From NCBI RefSeq assembly GCF_900102535.1, contig NZ_FNBP01000002.1, positions 577,992-641,991 on the forward strand: a stretch of 64,000 bases of DNA. Reading direction: 5' to 3'. Of this stretch, positions 7,738 to 16,141 are shown piece by piece. Made by a program: the position numbers and the translations under genes. This stretch comes from Sulfitobacter delicatus. Lineage in GTDB: Bacteria; Pseudomonadota; Alphaproteobacteria; Rhodobacterales; Rhodobacteraceae. The stretch's first letter is position 1; each line of letters begins with the position of its first letter. The notes under the pieces were generated by a model. That model was not told the DNA's origin, did no database searches, and was given only the letters and a program-made list of their open reading frames with translations.

Positions 7738-8952
7738 ATGACCCAAGACGTTTACATCTACGACGCCCTGCGCACCCCCCGTGGCAAAGGCCGCAAAGAC
7801 GGCGCCCTTCACGAGGTCACCTCGCTGCGGCTGTCGGCGCTGACGCTGAATGCCCTGAAAGAGCGTAACAATCTGGAAGGTCACGCTGTCGAGGATGTGA
7901 TCTGGGGCAACGTCACCCAAGTGATGGAACAGGGCGGCTGTCTGGCGCGCTCGGCGGTGCTGGCCTCGGACCTTGATGAGCGCATCCCCGGCCTCGCGAT
8001 CAACCGTTTCTGTGCCTCGGGCATGGAGGCAGTGAACCTCGCGGCGAACCAAGTCAAAGGCGGCGCGGGCAATGGCTATATTGCCGGTGGTGTCGAGATG
8101 ATGGGCCGTGTCGCGATGGGTGCCGATGGGGCGGCGATCGCGGTGGACCCGACGCTGGCGATGGAAAAATACTTCGTGCCGCAGGGTATTTCGGCGGACA
8201 TCATTGCCACTGAATACGGCTTTACCCGCAATGAAGCGGACCAGCTTGCCATGCAGTCCCAGCAGCGCGCTGCTCGGGCTTGGGAAGAAGGCCGCTTTGA
8301 CAAATCGGTCATCACCGTGCGCGACCAGAACGGTCTCGCGATCCTAGACCGGGATGAATACATGCGCCCGCAGACCGACATGCAGTCGCTTGGCGGGCTG
8401 AACCCAGCGTTCCAGCAGATGGGCGAAGTCATGCCCGGCTTTGATAAGGTCGCGTTGATGAAATACCCGCATCTGGAGCGGATCAATCATATCCACCATG
8501 CGGGCAACTCGTCGGGCATCGTTGACGGTGCCGCCGCCGTTCTGATCGGCAATAAGGAGTTTGGCGAGCAGCACGGGCTTAAGCCCCGCGCCCGCATCCG
8601 CGCCACCGCCAAGATCGGCACCGACCCGACCATCATGCTTACCGGCCCGGTGCCGGTGACCGAGAAGATCCTCAAGGACAGCGGCATGAATATCGGCGAC
8701 ATTGATCTGTTCGAGGTCAACGAAGCCTTTGCCGCCGTTGTCATGCGTTTCATGCAGGCCTTTGATGTGGACGACAGCAAGGTGAACGTGAACGGCGGCG
8801 GCATTGCCATGGGCCACCCTCTGGGCGCGACCGGTGCGATGATTATCGGCATTCTGCTCGATGAGATGGAGCGCGCCGACAAGGAAGTTGGCCTTGCCAC
8901 GCTTTGCATCGCCTCGGGCATGGGTGCAGCCACCATCATTGAGCGCGTCTGA
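7738..8952 (+). CDS. Acetyl-CoA C-acyltransferase (thiolase, FadA-like)
   Basis: A 404-residue thiolase that cleaves 3-ketoacyl-CoA with CoA to acetyl-CoA and a shortened acyl-CoA, the last step of beta-oxidation. The nucleophile is C92 (INRFCASGMEAV), the catalytic histidine H360 (MGHPLGATGAM) and the second cysteine C390 (LCIASGMGAA). The length is usual for FadA/AcaT. The ATG at 7738 is preferred over 7732 because CGGAGG at 7724-7729 gives it correct spacing. It starts 17 bp after the GST gene and its stop overlaps the next gene by 1 bp. Together with the FadJ-like gene it makes the classical thiolase/multifunctional-enzyme pair. Confidence 0.93.
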   Translation: MTQDVYIYDALRTPRGKGRKDGALHEVTSLRLSALTLNALKERNNLEGHAVEDVIWGNVTQVMEQGGCLARSAVLASDLDERIPGLAINRFCASGMEAVNLAANQVKGGAGNGYIAGGVEMMGRVAMGADGAAIAVDPTLAMEKYFVPQGISADIIATEYGFTRNEADQLAMQSQQRAARAWEEGRFDKSVITVRDQNGLAILDRDEYMRPQTDMQSLGGLNPAFQQMGEVMPGFDKVALMKYPHLERINHIHHAGNSSGIVDGAAAVLIGNKEFGEQHGLKPRARIRATAKIGTDPTIMLTGPVPVTEKILKDSGMNIGDIDLFEVNEAFAAVVMRFMQAFDVDDSKVNVNGGGIAMGHPLGATGAMIIGILLDEMERADKEVGLATLCIASGMGAATIIERV

Positions 8953-9248
8953 TGGCCTCCGACCATCCATTCCACGCGGTTGCGGCGCTTGCCGCAGCCC
9001 GTGGCTCGCCGGACTTGCAGATCAAGGTCGAACGCGGTGGCGATTATGTGCGGCTTTATTGCACCGATCCTGCCCTGTTCTTTAAACACCGCGACGATCC
9101 CAGCGACAGCTTTGACCGCGAGGCATTTGGCCAGTCCAAACGCATCCTGCTCAGTGCCGACGACTGCGACGCGGGCCCCGAAGCCACGCTGGCCCTGATC
9201 GAGACGCTGCTGGAAAAATTCGCTGACTACACGTTTCAGCGCCCCTAA
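8952..9248 (+). CDS. Hypothetical protein between thiolase and FadJ-like genes, 98 aa
   Basis: I do not recognise this family. The product is 98 residues, acidic, with alternating strand and helix tendency: a helix at 8-17, strands at 22-28 (LQIKVER) and 31-37 (DYVRLYC), then a C-terminal helix at about 75-92. It has one cysteine, no signal peptide and no membrane segment. Its ATG overlaps the thiolase stop (TGATG), so translation is coupled, and the FadJ-like gene starts 20 bp later with its own GAGGGAGAG. Tight embedding between the two core beta-oxidation genes argues for a linked function, but nothing in the sequence identifies it. Confidence 0.75.
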   Translation: MASDHPFHAVAALAAARGSPDLQIKVERGGDYVRLYCTDPALFFKHRDDPSDSFDREAFGQSKRILLSADDCDAGPEATLALIETLLEKFADYTFQRP

Positions 9249-9268
9249 CCCATTTGAGGGAGAGACCA

Positions 9269-11473
9269 ATGACCGATTTTACATTGAACAAAGACGCCGA
9301 AGGCATCGCGACCATCACATGGGACGTGCCGGGCAAGAGCATGAACGTCATGTCCTTTGACGGGCTGCGGGAATTGGAGGCCCATATCGACGATGCGCTG
9401 GCTGATGAGGCTGTGAAGGGCATCGTCATCACCTCGGGCAAGGAAGGCTCTTTTGCCGGTGGCATGGACCTGAACCTGCTGGCGAAGATGAAAGAAGACG
9501 CGGGCGACGATCCGGCCAAGGGCTTGTTTGAAGGCACGATGCAGATGCACGCCCTGCTGCGCAAGATCGAGCGCGCGGGCATGGACCCGAAGAGCAACAA
9601 GGGCGGCAAGCCTGTCGCTTGCGTGATCCCCGGCACGGCTGCGGGCATCGGGCTGGAACTGCCGTTGGCGACGCATCGCACCTTTGCGGCGGATAATCCG
9701 AAGGCGCGGATTGGCTTGCCAGAGATCCTCGTGGGCATCTTCCCCGGTGCTGGTGGCACCACACGGATGGTGCGCAAGCTGGGGGCCATGGCGGCCTCGC
9801 CCTTCCTTCTGGAAGGCAAGATGGTCGCCCCTGCCGCTGCGGTGAAGGCTGGGATCATTGACGAGGTGAGCGAGGACCCGATGGCCGCCGCGCGCGACTG
9901 GGTGCTGAATGCCAAGGGTGCCGATCTGGTTAAGCCTTGGGATGCCAAGGGCTACAAGATGCCGGGGGGTGCGCCCTATCATCCGGCGGGTTTCATGACC
10001 TTTGTTGGCGCCAATGCGATGGTGAATGGCAAGACGCAGGGCGTCTATCCGGCGGCGAAGGCGCTCTTGTCGGCGGTCTATGAAGGCGCGCTGGTGCCTT
10101 TCGACACGGCGCTCAAGATCGAGGCGCGCTGGTTCACCAATGTGCTGATGAACCCCTCCTCGGGCAATATGATCCGCTCGCTCTTCCTCAACAAGGAGGC
10201 GCTAGAGAAAGGCGCCGTGCGGCCCGAAGGTGTGCCGGACCAGCGGGTTAAGAAGCTGGGCGTTCTGGGCGCGGGCATGATGGGCGCGGGCATTACGTTG
10301 GTGTCGGTTCAGGCTGGCATTGAGGTTGTACTGATCGACCAGACACAGGAAGCCGCTGACAAGGGCAAAGCCTATTCCGCGAGCTATTTTGACAAGGGCA
10401 TCGCCCGTAAGAAATCGACTGAGGAGAAAAAGACCAAGGCACTGGACCTGATCACCGCGACCACTGATCTGGATGCTTTGAAGGGCTGCGATCTGATCAT
10501 CGAAGCGGTCTTTGAGGACCCCAAGGTGAAAGCCGAGATGACCCAGAAGGTCGAAGCCGTGATCCCCGAGGATTGCATTTTTGCCTCCAACACCTCGACC
10601 CTGCCGATCACCGATCTGGCGAAAGCGTCGAGCCGTCAGGAGCAGTTCATCGGCATCCACTTCTTCTCGCCCGTTGAGAAGATGCTACTGGTGGAGATCA
10701 TCAAAGGTCAGCAGACCGGTGACCGGGCCGTGGCCAAGGCGCTCGACTATGTGCGCCAGATCCGCAAGACGCCGATCGTGGTCAATGATGCACGCTTCTT
10801 CTATGCCAACCGCTGCATCATTCCTTACATCAACGAAGGTGTGCGGATGGTGCAGGAAGGTGTTGAGCCTGCGCTGATCGAGAACGCCGCCAAGCTCGTC
10901 GGCATGCCGCTGGGGCCGTTGCAGTTGATGGATGAGACCTCGATTGATCTGGGTGCCAAGATTGCCCGAGCGACCAAGGCAGCGATGGGGGCGGATTATC
11001 CGAACGACGATCTCGACCCTCTGGTCTTCTGGATGGAAGACGAGGGCCGTCTGGGCCGCAAGGCGAACGCTGGTTTCTACAGCTATGACGCCACGGGCAA
11101 GCGCGAAGGGCTGTGGCAGGGCATGGGGGACAAATACCCCGTGGCCGACGACCAGCCCGATCTGATCGAGGTGCAGCACCGTCTGCTGTTCTCGCAGGTC
11201 TTGGAGGCCGTGCGGGCGCTGGAGGATGGCGTGCTGATGGACATCCGTGAGGGCGACGTGGGCGCGATCCTTGGCTGGGGCTTTGCGCCTTGGTCCGGCG
11301 GCCCGCTGAGCTGGCTCGACATGATCGGCGCGCCCTATGCGGCGGAGCGTTGTGACCAGTTGACCGAAAAGTTCGGGGAGCGTTTCGCTTGCCCCGAATT
11401 GCTGCGGGAGATGGCGAGCAAGGGGCAGAGCTTTTACGGGCGGTTTAATCCGGATGCCAGCAAGGCTGCATGA
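9269..11473 (+). CDS. FadJ/FadB-like enoyl-CoA hydratase / 3-hydroxyacyl-CoA dehydrogenase
   Basis: A 734-residue multifunctional beta-oxidation enzyme. The N-terminal crotonase domain (about 1-200) hydrates enoyl-CoA; its CoA/oxyanion segments include SFAGGMDLNLLAK and GTAAGIGLELPLATH. The NAD-binding domain begins near residue 325, with the Rossmann glycines GAGMMG at 334-339 and the catalytic histidine H464 in GIHFFSPVEKM; two C-terminal 3HCDH domains follow. It therefore converts trans-enoyl-CoA to 3-ketoacyl-CoA for the neighbouring thiolase. The ATG at 9269 follows GAGGGAGAG. It is the last gene of the cluster and is followed 6 bp later by a strong intrinsic terminator. FadB versus FadJ cannot be decided from sequence alone. 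Confidence 0.93.
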   Translation: MTDFTLNKDAEGIATITWDVPGKSMNVMSFDGLRELEAHIDDALADEAVKGIVITSGKEGSFAGGMDLNLLAKMKEDAGDDPAKGLFEGTMQMHALLRKIERAGMDPKSNKGGKPVACVIPGTAAGIGLELPLATHRTFAADNPKARIGLPEILVGIFPGAGGTTRMVRKLGAMAASPFLLEGKMVAPAAAVKAGIIDEVSEDPMAAARDWVLNAKGADLVKPWDAKGYKMPGGAPYHPAGFMTFVGANAMVNGKTQGVYPAAKALLSAVYEGALVPFDTALKIEARWFTNVLMNPSSGNMIRSLFLNKEALEKGAVRPEGVPDQRVKKLGVLGAGMMGAGITLVSVQAGIEVVLIDQTQEAADKGKAYSASYFDKGIARKKSTEEKKTKALDLITATTDLDALKGCDLIIEAVFEDPKVKAEMTQKVEAVIPEDCIFASNTSTLPITDLAKASSRQEQFIGIHFFSPVEKMLLVEIIKGQQTGDRAVAKALDYVRQIRKTPIVVNDARFFYANRCIIPYINEGVRMVQEGVEPALIENAAKLVGMPLGPLQLMDETSIDLGAKIARATKAAMGADYPNDDLDPLVFWMEDEGRLGRKANAGFYSYDATGKREGLWQGMGDKYPVADDQPDLIEVQHRLLFSQVLEAVRALEDGVLMDIREGDVGAILGWGFAPWSGGPLSWLDMIGAPYAAERCDQLTEKFGERFACPELLREMASKGQSFYGRFNPDASKAA

Positions 11474-11479
11474 TAGATC

Positions 11480-11505
11480 GGGGCGCTTCGGCGCCCCTTT
11501 TTATT
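11480..11505 (+). terminator. Rho-independent terminator of the acyl-CoA oxidation cluster
   Basis: A 7-bp GC stem, GGGGCGC (11480-11486) and GCGCCCC (11491-11497), with a TTCG tetraloop, followed by TTTTTATT. It lies 6 bp after the FadJ-like stop. This is a textbook intrinsic terminator. Confidence 0.92.
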
Positions 11506-11616
11506 GGGACTACAAGGGCCAGCGCCTGCCCGCGGGTCGGCGATCCAGCAGGGCCTATTGCCACTTTATGTCTCAGCCATGATGTGCTGTCTCAATGTCG
11601 CACCTAGCCTCACCAA

Positions 11617-11645
11617 ATCGCCTACCCGGGGGGCGGGCAGGCGAT
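11617..11645 (-). terminator. Hairpin downstream of the sulfotransferase gene
   Basis: ATCGCCT (11617-11623) pairs with AGGCGAT (11639-11645); the loop also holds CCCG/CGGG. A second pair, GGCCCGG (11646-11652) with CCGGGCC (11669-11675), runs into the sulfotransferase stop codon. Read on the minus strand the first stem ends in ATTTGG, so it could be a weak terminator. The rest of 11506-11616 shows nothing I can name. Confidence 0.5.
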
Positions 11646-11674
11646 GGCCCGGCGCCTACGGCTTGATTCCGGGC

Positions 11675-12319
11675 CTAGGGGACGTCGTCAGCGTAGCCGA
11701 ACCGCGCGATGTCCTCGGCGCAGACATCGGCCACAATATCGCGCAACTCAGGGGTATACACCGCCCCTGCCCCTTCCGAGGCATTCACGGTTGGCAACTC
11801 CAACGCAAACCCCAGATGGTCAAACAACGGCTGCGCATCCGCCGCGAAATGCTCCAACCGGATATACAAATCACAGCACTCCCGCCCCGCCGCATCCTCC
11901 ATATACCGCCGTGCAGGCCAAGCGCGCAAACTCGCCTGCGTCTGAGGATGCCGCAAGAACCCCGCGAAACTCTCCGCTTTAGCCAAATGCACCGCCGGAT
12001 GGTCAAACCCCTGCGCTCGCAACCAACGATAATAACTCGCTACCCGGTCCCAAGGATTGCGCACCAAGGTAAAGCAGAACAGCCCGTCCAACTCCTCCGC
12101 GCTCACCAGCCCATCCACATCCGCCAGCGTCGAATGTTTCCACAACCGCCCCGCCGCTTGCGCCCCCTGCAACCGCCGCCGCCGCTTCAGCGCCTTGGGC
12201 GTGTCGCCCAGCATGAGGTCGTCCTTCATCGCCCGCCCCTCCAGCGCCAGCGCCAGCGAGGTGCCCCCGGTCTTGGGGATGTGTACAAAAACATAGCGAC
12301 GGCCATGGCTGATAATCAC
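11675..12319 (-). CDS. Sulfotransferase family protein
   Basis: A 214-residue cytoplasmic sulfotransferase (Sulfotransfer_2-like). The PAPS-binding 5'-phosphosulfate loop is VHIPKTGGTS (PKTGGT at 15-20) and the 3'-phosphate motif is LVRNPWDRVASYY (87-99), both intact. Such enzymes transfer sulfate from PAPS to carbohydrate, lipid or amine acceptors; the acceptor here is unknown. The start is GTG at 12319, and GTGA overlaps the stop of the upstream EamA gene by 4 bp, so the two are translationally coupled. PAPS could come from the fused ATP sulfurylase/APS kinase encoded at 51791 in this window; the link is inference. Confidence 0.88.
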   Translation of the reverse strand: MIISHGRRYVFVHIPKTGGTSLALALEGRAMKDDLMLGDTPKALKRRRRLQGAQAAGRLWKHSTLADVDGLVSAEELDGLFCFTLVRNPWDRVASYYRWLRAQGFDHPAVHLAKAESFAGFLRHPQTQASLRAWPARRYMEDAAGRECCDLYIRLEHFAADAQPLFDHLGFALELPTVNASEGAGAVYTPELRDIVADVCAEDIARFGYADDVP

Positions 12320-13248
12320 TCGGTGGCCTCCGGTGCGCGCAGGGGCGACGGCTCCTCACTGCGCAGGGCAATCACCGCCCCCGCACCTGCGATCATCGCC
12401 ATGCCGACAAACCCAAGCGCAGAGACCGTCTGCCCCCAAAGCACCCAGGCCCAGAAGCTGGCAAAGATCAGCAGCGAGTACTCAAATATCGCCACATGCC
12501 CGGCCTCGCCTAACTGATAGCCACGCACCAGCAGACCGATGCCGACCAATGAGCCGACCGCCTGCACCGCGATCCAGAACCACATGGCGGCATCGAGCGG
12601 CCCCCATGTGCGGCTGACAAAACCTTCGGTTCCCGTAACCTCGGCCCCCGGCAGCACTAACATCCCAATGCCGCCCATCACCGCCAACATGCCAAAGAAA
12701 CCGGCGGTCATCACCATCGTGCTCTCGCCCTCGCACCAAGCCCGCGTCGCCACGGCACCGATGGCATAAAGCACCCCCGCCAGCAGCGGCAGGAAGGCCA
12801 CGAGATCGAGATCATTCGGATTAGGCCGGATCACCATTACCGCACCTGCGAACCCGACTGCTACCGCGCCCCACCGCCAGCGCCCGACGTGTTTGCCCTG
12901 AAACAGCGCCGAAATCATCAGCACAAACAGCGGCGAGGTAAACAGCCCCGCCACCACCACACCAATCGGCAAAAACGCCAGACAGCCAAAATAGATCAAC
13001 ATCGCACCCGCCTGAAACAGACTGCGCCCCGCCACGGCCCAGACCCGCTGCGGGCGCAGGATGCCAAAGCCGAAGCCCGCCAGCACCGCCAAGATCGCCA
13101 CCGCCATAATCCCGCGGACAAAGTGAAACTGCCACAGCGATCCGCGCTCGGAGATATAGGGCACAAAGTTATCCGTCAGCCCCAAGGCCGCCATGCCGCC
13201 CACGGCATACAGCGCCGCCAACCCTGATTTCACCGCCTCGTCCTGCAT
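12316..13248 (-). CDS. DMT superfamily (EamA) transporter
   Basis: A 310-residue inner-membrane protein with about ten hydrophobic segments arranged as two repeats of five helices, as in EamA/RhaT-type drug/metabolite exporters. Recognisable parts are FHFVRGIMAVAILAVLA in the first repeat and EYSLLIFASFWAWVLWG in the second. The open frame extends upstream, but the ATG at 13248 (MQDEAVKSG) fits the family's usual short N-terminus. It is the first gene of a two-gene operon with the sulfotransferase and is divergent from the acyl-CoA synthetase gene. The substrate is unknown; export of a sulfated or amino-acid-like compound would be a guess. Confidence 0.87.
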   Translation of the reverse strand: MQDEAVKSGLAALYAVGGMAALGLTDNFVPYISERGSLWQFHFVRGIMAVAILAVLAGFGFGILRPQRVWAVAGRSLFQAGAMLIYFGCLAFLPIGVVVAGLFTSPLFVLMISALFQGKHVGRWRWGAVAVGFAGAVMVIRPNPNDLDLVAFLPLLAGVLYAIGAVATRAWCEGESTMVMTAGFFGMLAVMGGIGMLVLPGAEVTGTEGFVSRTWGPLDAAMWFWIAVQAVGSLVGIGLLVRGYQLGEAGHVAIFEYSLLIFASFWAWVLWGQTVSALGFVGMAMIAGAGAVIALRSEEPSPLRAPEATE

Positions 13249-13342
13249 CCTGCCCCCTTTTTCGCTTCTCCCTCTTTGCAAAGTCACGCGCCCACAGCAA
13301 TACTCAACCCCAAATCGAATGGAACGCCTTGGGGAGGGTCAC

Positions 13343-14968
13343 ATGGGGTGGATGTCAGACGAAAGCGGGCTGGAGAAATGCGCGGCGAATTTCGTGCCGC
13401 TGACGCCTCTGTCCCACCTGCGCCGCGCGGCACGGGTCTTTCCCGATCAGACGGCGGTGATCTACGGCGACCACCGCGCCACCTATGCGCAATACCATGA
13501 CCGCTGCACCCGGCTGGCATCTGTTCTGGCGTCGATCGGTGTCACTCCCGGCGACGTCGTGGCCACGCTGATCCCCAACCTGCCCGCACAGGCCGAGGCG
13601 CATTTCGGCGTGCCCGCCTGCGGCGCGGTGCTTAACACGATCAACATCCGGCTCGATGCAGGAACGGTGGCCTATATCCTTGACCATGGCGAGGCCAAGG
13701 TGCTGCTGGTCGATAGCGAGTTTCTAGACCTCGCCGAATCCGCCTGTGCAAAGATGGACGGCCCGCCCCCGGCACTCATTGAAGTGCCCGACGCCAATGC
13801 AGGCTTCCCGGCCAGTGGACGTCACCCGGAATACGAAAGGCTGCTGGCAGAGGGCGATCCCAGCTTCGACTGGATCATGCCGCAGGACGAATGGGAAAGC
13901 CTTGCGCTGAACTACACCTCCGGCACCACCGGGCGGCCCAAGGGCGTGGTCTACCACCACCGCGGTGCCTATCTGATGACCATGGGCACGGTCGTCTCTT
14001 GGCAGATGGTACTTCGCCCCGTCTTTATGCAGATCGTGCCACTGTTTCACTGCAACGGCTGGAACCACACATGGATGATGCCCTTGCTGGGTGGCACCTT
14101 GGTCTGCTGCCGCGACATCACTGCAAAAGCGATCTATGACGCCATCGCCGATCACGGCGTCACCCATTTTGGCGGGGCGCCGATTGTGCTGAACATGCTG
14201 GTCAACGCGACGGACGATGACCGCCGCGCCTTTGACCACAGCGTCGAAGTCTTCACCGCCGGCGCGCCCCCTGCCCCCGCGACCCTGTCCAAGATTGAGA
14301 AACTGGGGTTCAACGTGACACAGGTCTACGGCCTGACCGAAACCTTCGGCCATGTCACTGAATGCCTCTGGCAGGGGGACTGGGACGCGCTCTCCGAACC
14401 TGACCGGGCGGCGATCAAAGCGCGCCAAGGTGTCGCCATGCCGATGATGGAAGACATCACCGTGACCGACCCGGAAATCACCCAGACCCCAATGGATGGC
14501 AAGACGCAGGGCGAGATTATGATCCGCGGCAATTCGGTGATGAAAGGCTACCTCAAGAACCCGGAGGCCACGCAAGAGGCCTTTGAGGGCGGCTATTTCC
14601 ACTCCGGCGACATCGCCGTGCAGCATCCAGACGGCTATATCCAGATCGCCGATCGCGCCAAGGACATCATCATCTCCGGCGGCGAGAACATCTCGAGCGT
14701 CGAGGTCGAAGGCGTGCTGATGGGTCATTCGGAGGTCAACCTCGCTGCCGTGGTGGCGCAACCGCATGAGAAATGGGGCGAAGTCCCCTGTGCCTTTGTC
14801 GAGTTGAAACCGGGGGCCAGCGCCAGTGAAGCGGACCTGATTGCTTTCGCACGCGAAACGCTGGCGGGGTTCAAGACGCCCAAACGCGTGATCTTTGGTG
14901 AGTTGCCCAAAACCTCCACCGGGAAAATCCAGAAGTTCGAACTGCGCAAAAGGGCTGCGGAAATGTGA
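13343..14968 (+). CDS. Acyl-CoA synthetase (AMP-forming; DmdB-like possible)
   Basis: A 541-residue adenylate-forming ligase that activates a carboxylic acid to its CoA thioester with ATP. Core motifs are intact: NYTSGTTGRPKG (A3), VYGLTETFGH (A5), SGDIAVQHPDGYIQIADRAK (A7/A8 hinge) and PKTSTGKIQKFELR with the catalytic lysine (A10). The ATG at 13343 follows GGGGAGGG. The overall type (short N-terminus, about 540 aa) is shared by medium-chain fatty acyl-CoA ligases and by 3-methylmercaptopropionate-CoA ligase (DmdB) in roseobacters. Near a DmdC-like dehydrogenase it could supply that pathway or feed general beta-oxidation; the sequence does not decide. The downstream gene starts 87 bp later. 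Confidence 0.92.
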   Translation: MGWMSDESGLEKCAANFVPLTPLSHLRRAARVFPDQTAVIYGDHRATYAQYHDRCTRLASVLASIGVTPGDVVATLIPNLPAQAEAHFGVPACGAVLNTINIRLDAGTVAYILDHGEAKVLLVDSEFLDLAESACAKMDGPPPALIEVPDANAGFPASGRHPEYERLLAEGDPSFDWIMPQDEWESLALNYTSGTTGRPKGVVYHHRGAYLMTMGTVVSWQMVLRPVFMQIVPLFHCNGWNHTWMMPLLGGTLVCCRDITAKAIYDAIADHGVTHFGGAPIVLNMLVNATDDDRRAFDHSVEVFTAGAPPAPATLSKIEKLGFNVTQVYGLTETFGHVTECLWQGDWDALSEPDRAAIKARQGVAMPMMEDITVTDPEITQTPMDGKTQGEIMIRGNSVMKGYLKNPEATQEAFEGGYFHSGDIAVQHPDGYIQIADRAKDIIISGGENISSVEVEGVLMGHSEVNLAAVVAQPHEKWGEVPCAFVELKPGASASEADLIAFARETLAGFKTPKRVIFGELPKTSTGKIQKFELRKRAAEM

Positions 14969-15055
14969 CGCGGGGCCGCATTATGTCACCTACCATTGCT
15001 GATCCCGCGCCGCGTGGTAGAGTGCCCAAAACACCAAGGCCCGCAGCAGAACCCC

Positions 15056-16069
15056 ATGACCGCCCTCACGAAATACGCCCGGCTCGAAGCGACGGGTCTT
15101 TGGCGCGCCTCGCCCGATGCGCAGCGGCGCGAGGTCATTGTCTCAATCGGTGACGCGACGCTGGTGATCAGCGATCTGAAGGATCAAGCCCTCACCCATT
15201 GGTCCTTGGCAGCCGTAGAGCGGGCCAATGCTGGCCAACGTCCGGCGCTTTATCATCCCGATGGCGATCCGGGCGAAACGCTGGAACTGCCTGACGATGA
15301 AACCGAGATGATCGAGGCCATCGAAAAGCTGCGCCGCGCGATCAACCGCAGCCGTCCCCGCCCGGGCCGGTTGCGCTGGCTGGGCATGGTGGCCTCGGTC
15401 GCGGTGGTCGCGGCCCTCGCCGTCTTATGGATGCCCGGAGCCCTGCAAGACCATGCATTAAAGGTGGTGCCAGAGGTGAAGCGGGTCTCCCTAGGGGCTG
15501 CGCTGCTCAAACGGCTCGAACGTGTCTCCGGCCCGGTCTGCGAGACCCCCGGCGGCAACGTCGCGCTGAACCGGCTCGCCAAACGGTTAGAGGCCGGACG
15601 CCTCGCCGTGCTGCCCGATATGACCCGCCCCAGCCTGCACCTGCCCGGTCGTCTCATCGTGCTGGACCGCAGCGTGCTGGAAGACCATGAAGAACCCGAT
15701 GTGGCGGCAGGCTATATCCTGACCGAAGACGTGGCCCGCGCCGCACGCGACCCGCTGCGCGAGTTACTCGACACTGTCGGCCTGCGCGAGACCTTCCGCC
15801 TGCTGACCACCGGCGACATCGCCCCCGATGCGTTGAACGCCTATGCCGAGACCCTGCTCACCCGAGAAACCGTCAAGCCGCAGATCCAAGGCCAGCTTGC
15901 CCGTTTCGCCAAGGCCGAACTGCGCAGCACGCCCTATGCCTATGCCCGCGACATCACAGGTGAGACGACCCTGCCGATGATTGAGGGCGACCCGATGAAC
16001 GGCAAGCTCACCGCGCCGCTGCTGTCAGACGCCGATTGGCTGCGCTTGCAAAACATCTGCGGAGGGTAA
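15056..16069 (+). CDS. Membrane protein resembling an inactivated M48-type metalloprotease
   Basis: A 337-residue protein with three parts: an N-terminal cytoplasmic domain (about 1-95, PH-like in feel), one membrane segment (about 109-130, LGMVASVAVVAALAVLWMPG) and a C-terminal domain (about 140-337). The C-terminal domain follows the order seen in periplasmic M48 (BepA/YfgC-like) proteases: a conserved Cys, the LHLPGRLIVLDRSVLE strand, then EEPDVAAGYI...ARDPL. Where M48 enzymes have HExxH, this protein reads T223-E224-D225-V226-A227, so both zinc-binding histidines are missing. I infer a pseudoprotease; a chaperone or assembly role is speculation. The ATG at 15056 is the best of several in-frame starts, though its ribosome site is weak. 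Confidence 0.8.
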   Translation: MTALTKYARLEATGLWRASPDAQRREVIVSIGDATLVISDLKDQALTHWSLAAVERANAGQRPALYHPDGDPGETLELPDDETEMIEAIEKLRRAINRSRPRPGRLRWLGMVASVAVVAALAVLWMPGALQDHALKVVPEVKRVSLGAALLKRLERVSGPVCETPGGNVALNRLAKRLEAGRLAVLPDMTRPSLHLPGRLIVLDRSVLEDHEEPDVAAGYILTEDVARAARDPLRELLDTVGLRETFRLLTTGDIAPDALNAYAETLLTRETVKPQIQGQLARFAKAELRSTPYAYARDITGETTLPMIEGDPMNGKLTAPLLSDADWLRLQNICGG

Positions 16070-16080
16070 GCGCGCTCTGC

Positions 16081-16126
16081 AACGAAAAAGGCCAGCCCGG
16101 TGATCCCGCGGCTGGCCTTTTTCGTT
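16081..16126. terminator. Bidirectional intrinsic terminator
   Basis: A perfect 17-bp inverted repeat: AACGAAAAAGGCCAGCC (16081-16097) and its complement at 16110-16126, with a 12-nt loop. It has an A-tract on the left and a T-tract on the right. It sits exactly between two convergent genes, so it can terminate both. Confidence 0.95.
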
Positions 16127-16141
16127 CTACAGAAACAGATC

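Noticed and set aside
13724..14767. 347-codon open frame antisense to the acyl-CoA synthetase
   Set aside because: No recognisable domain; the sense gene has all adenylation motifs.
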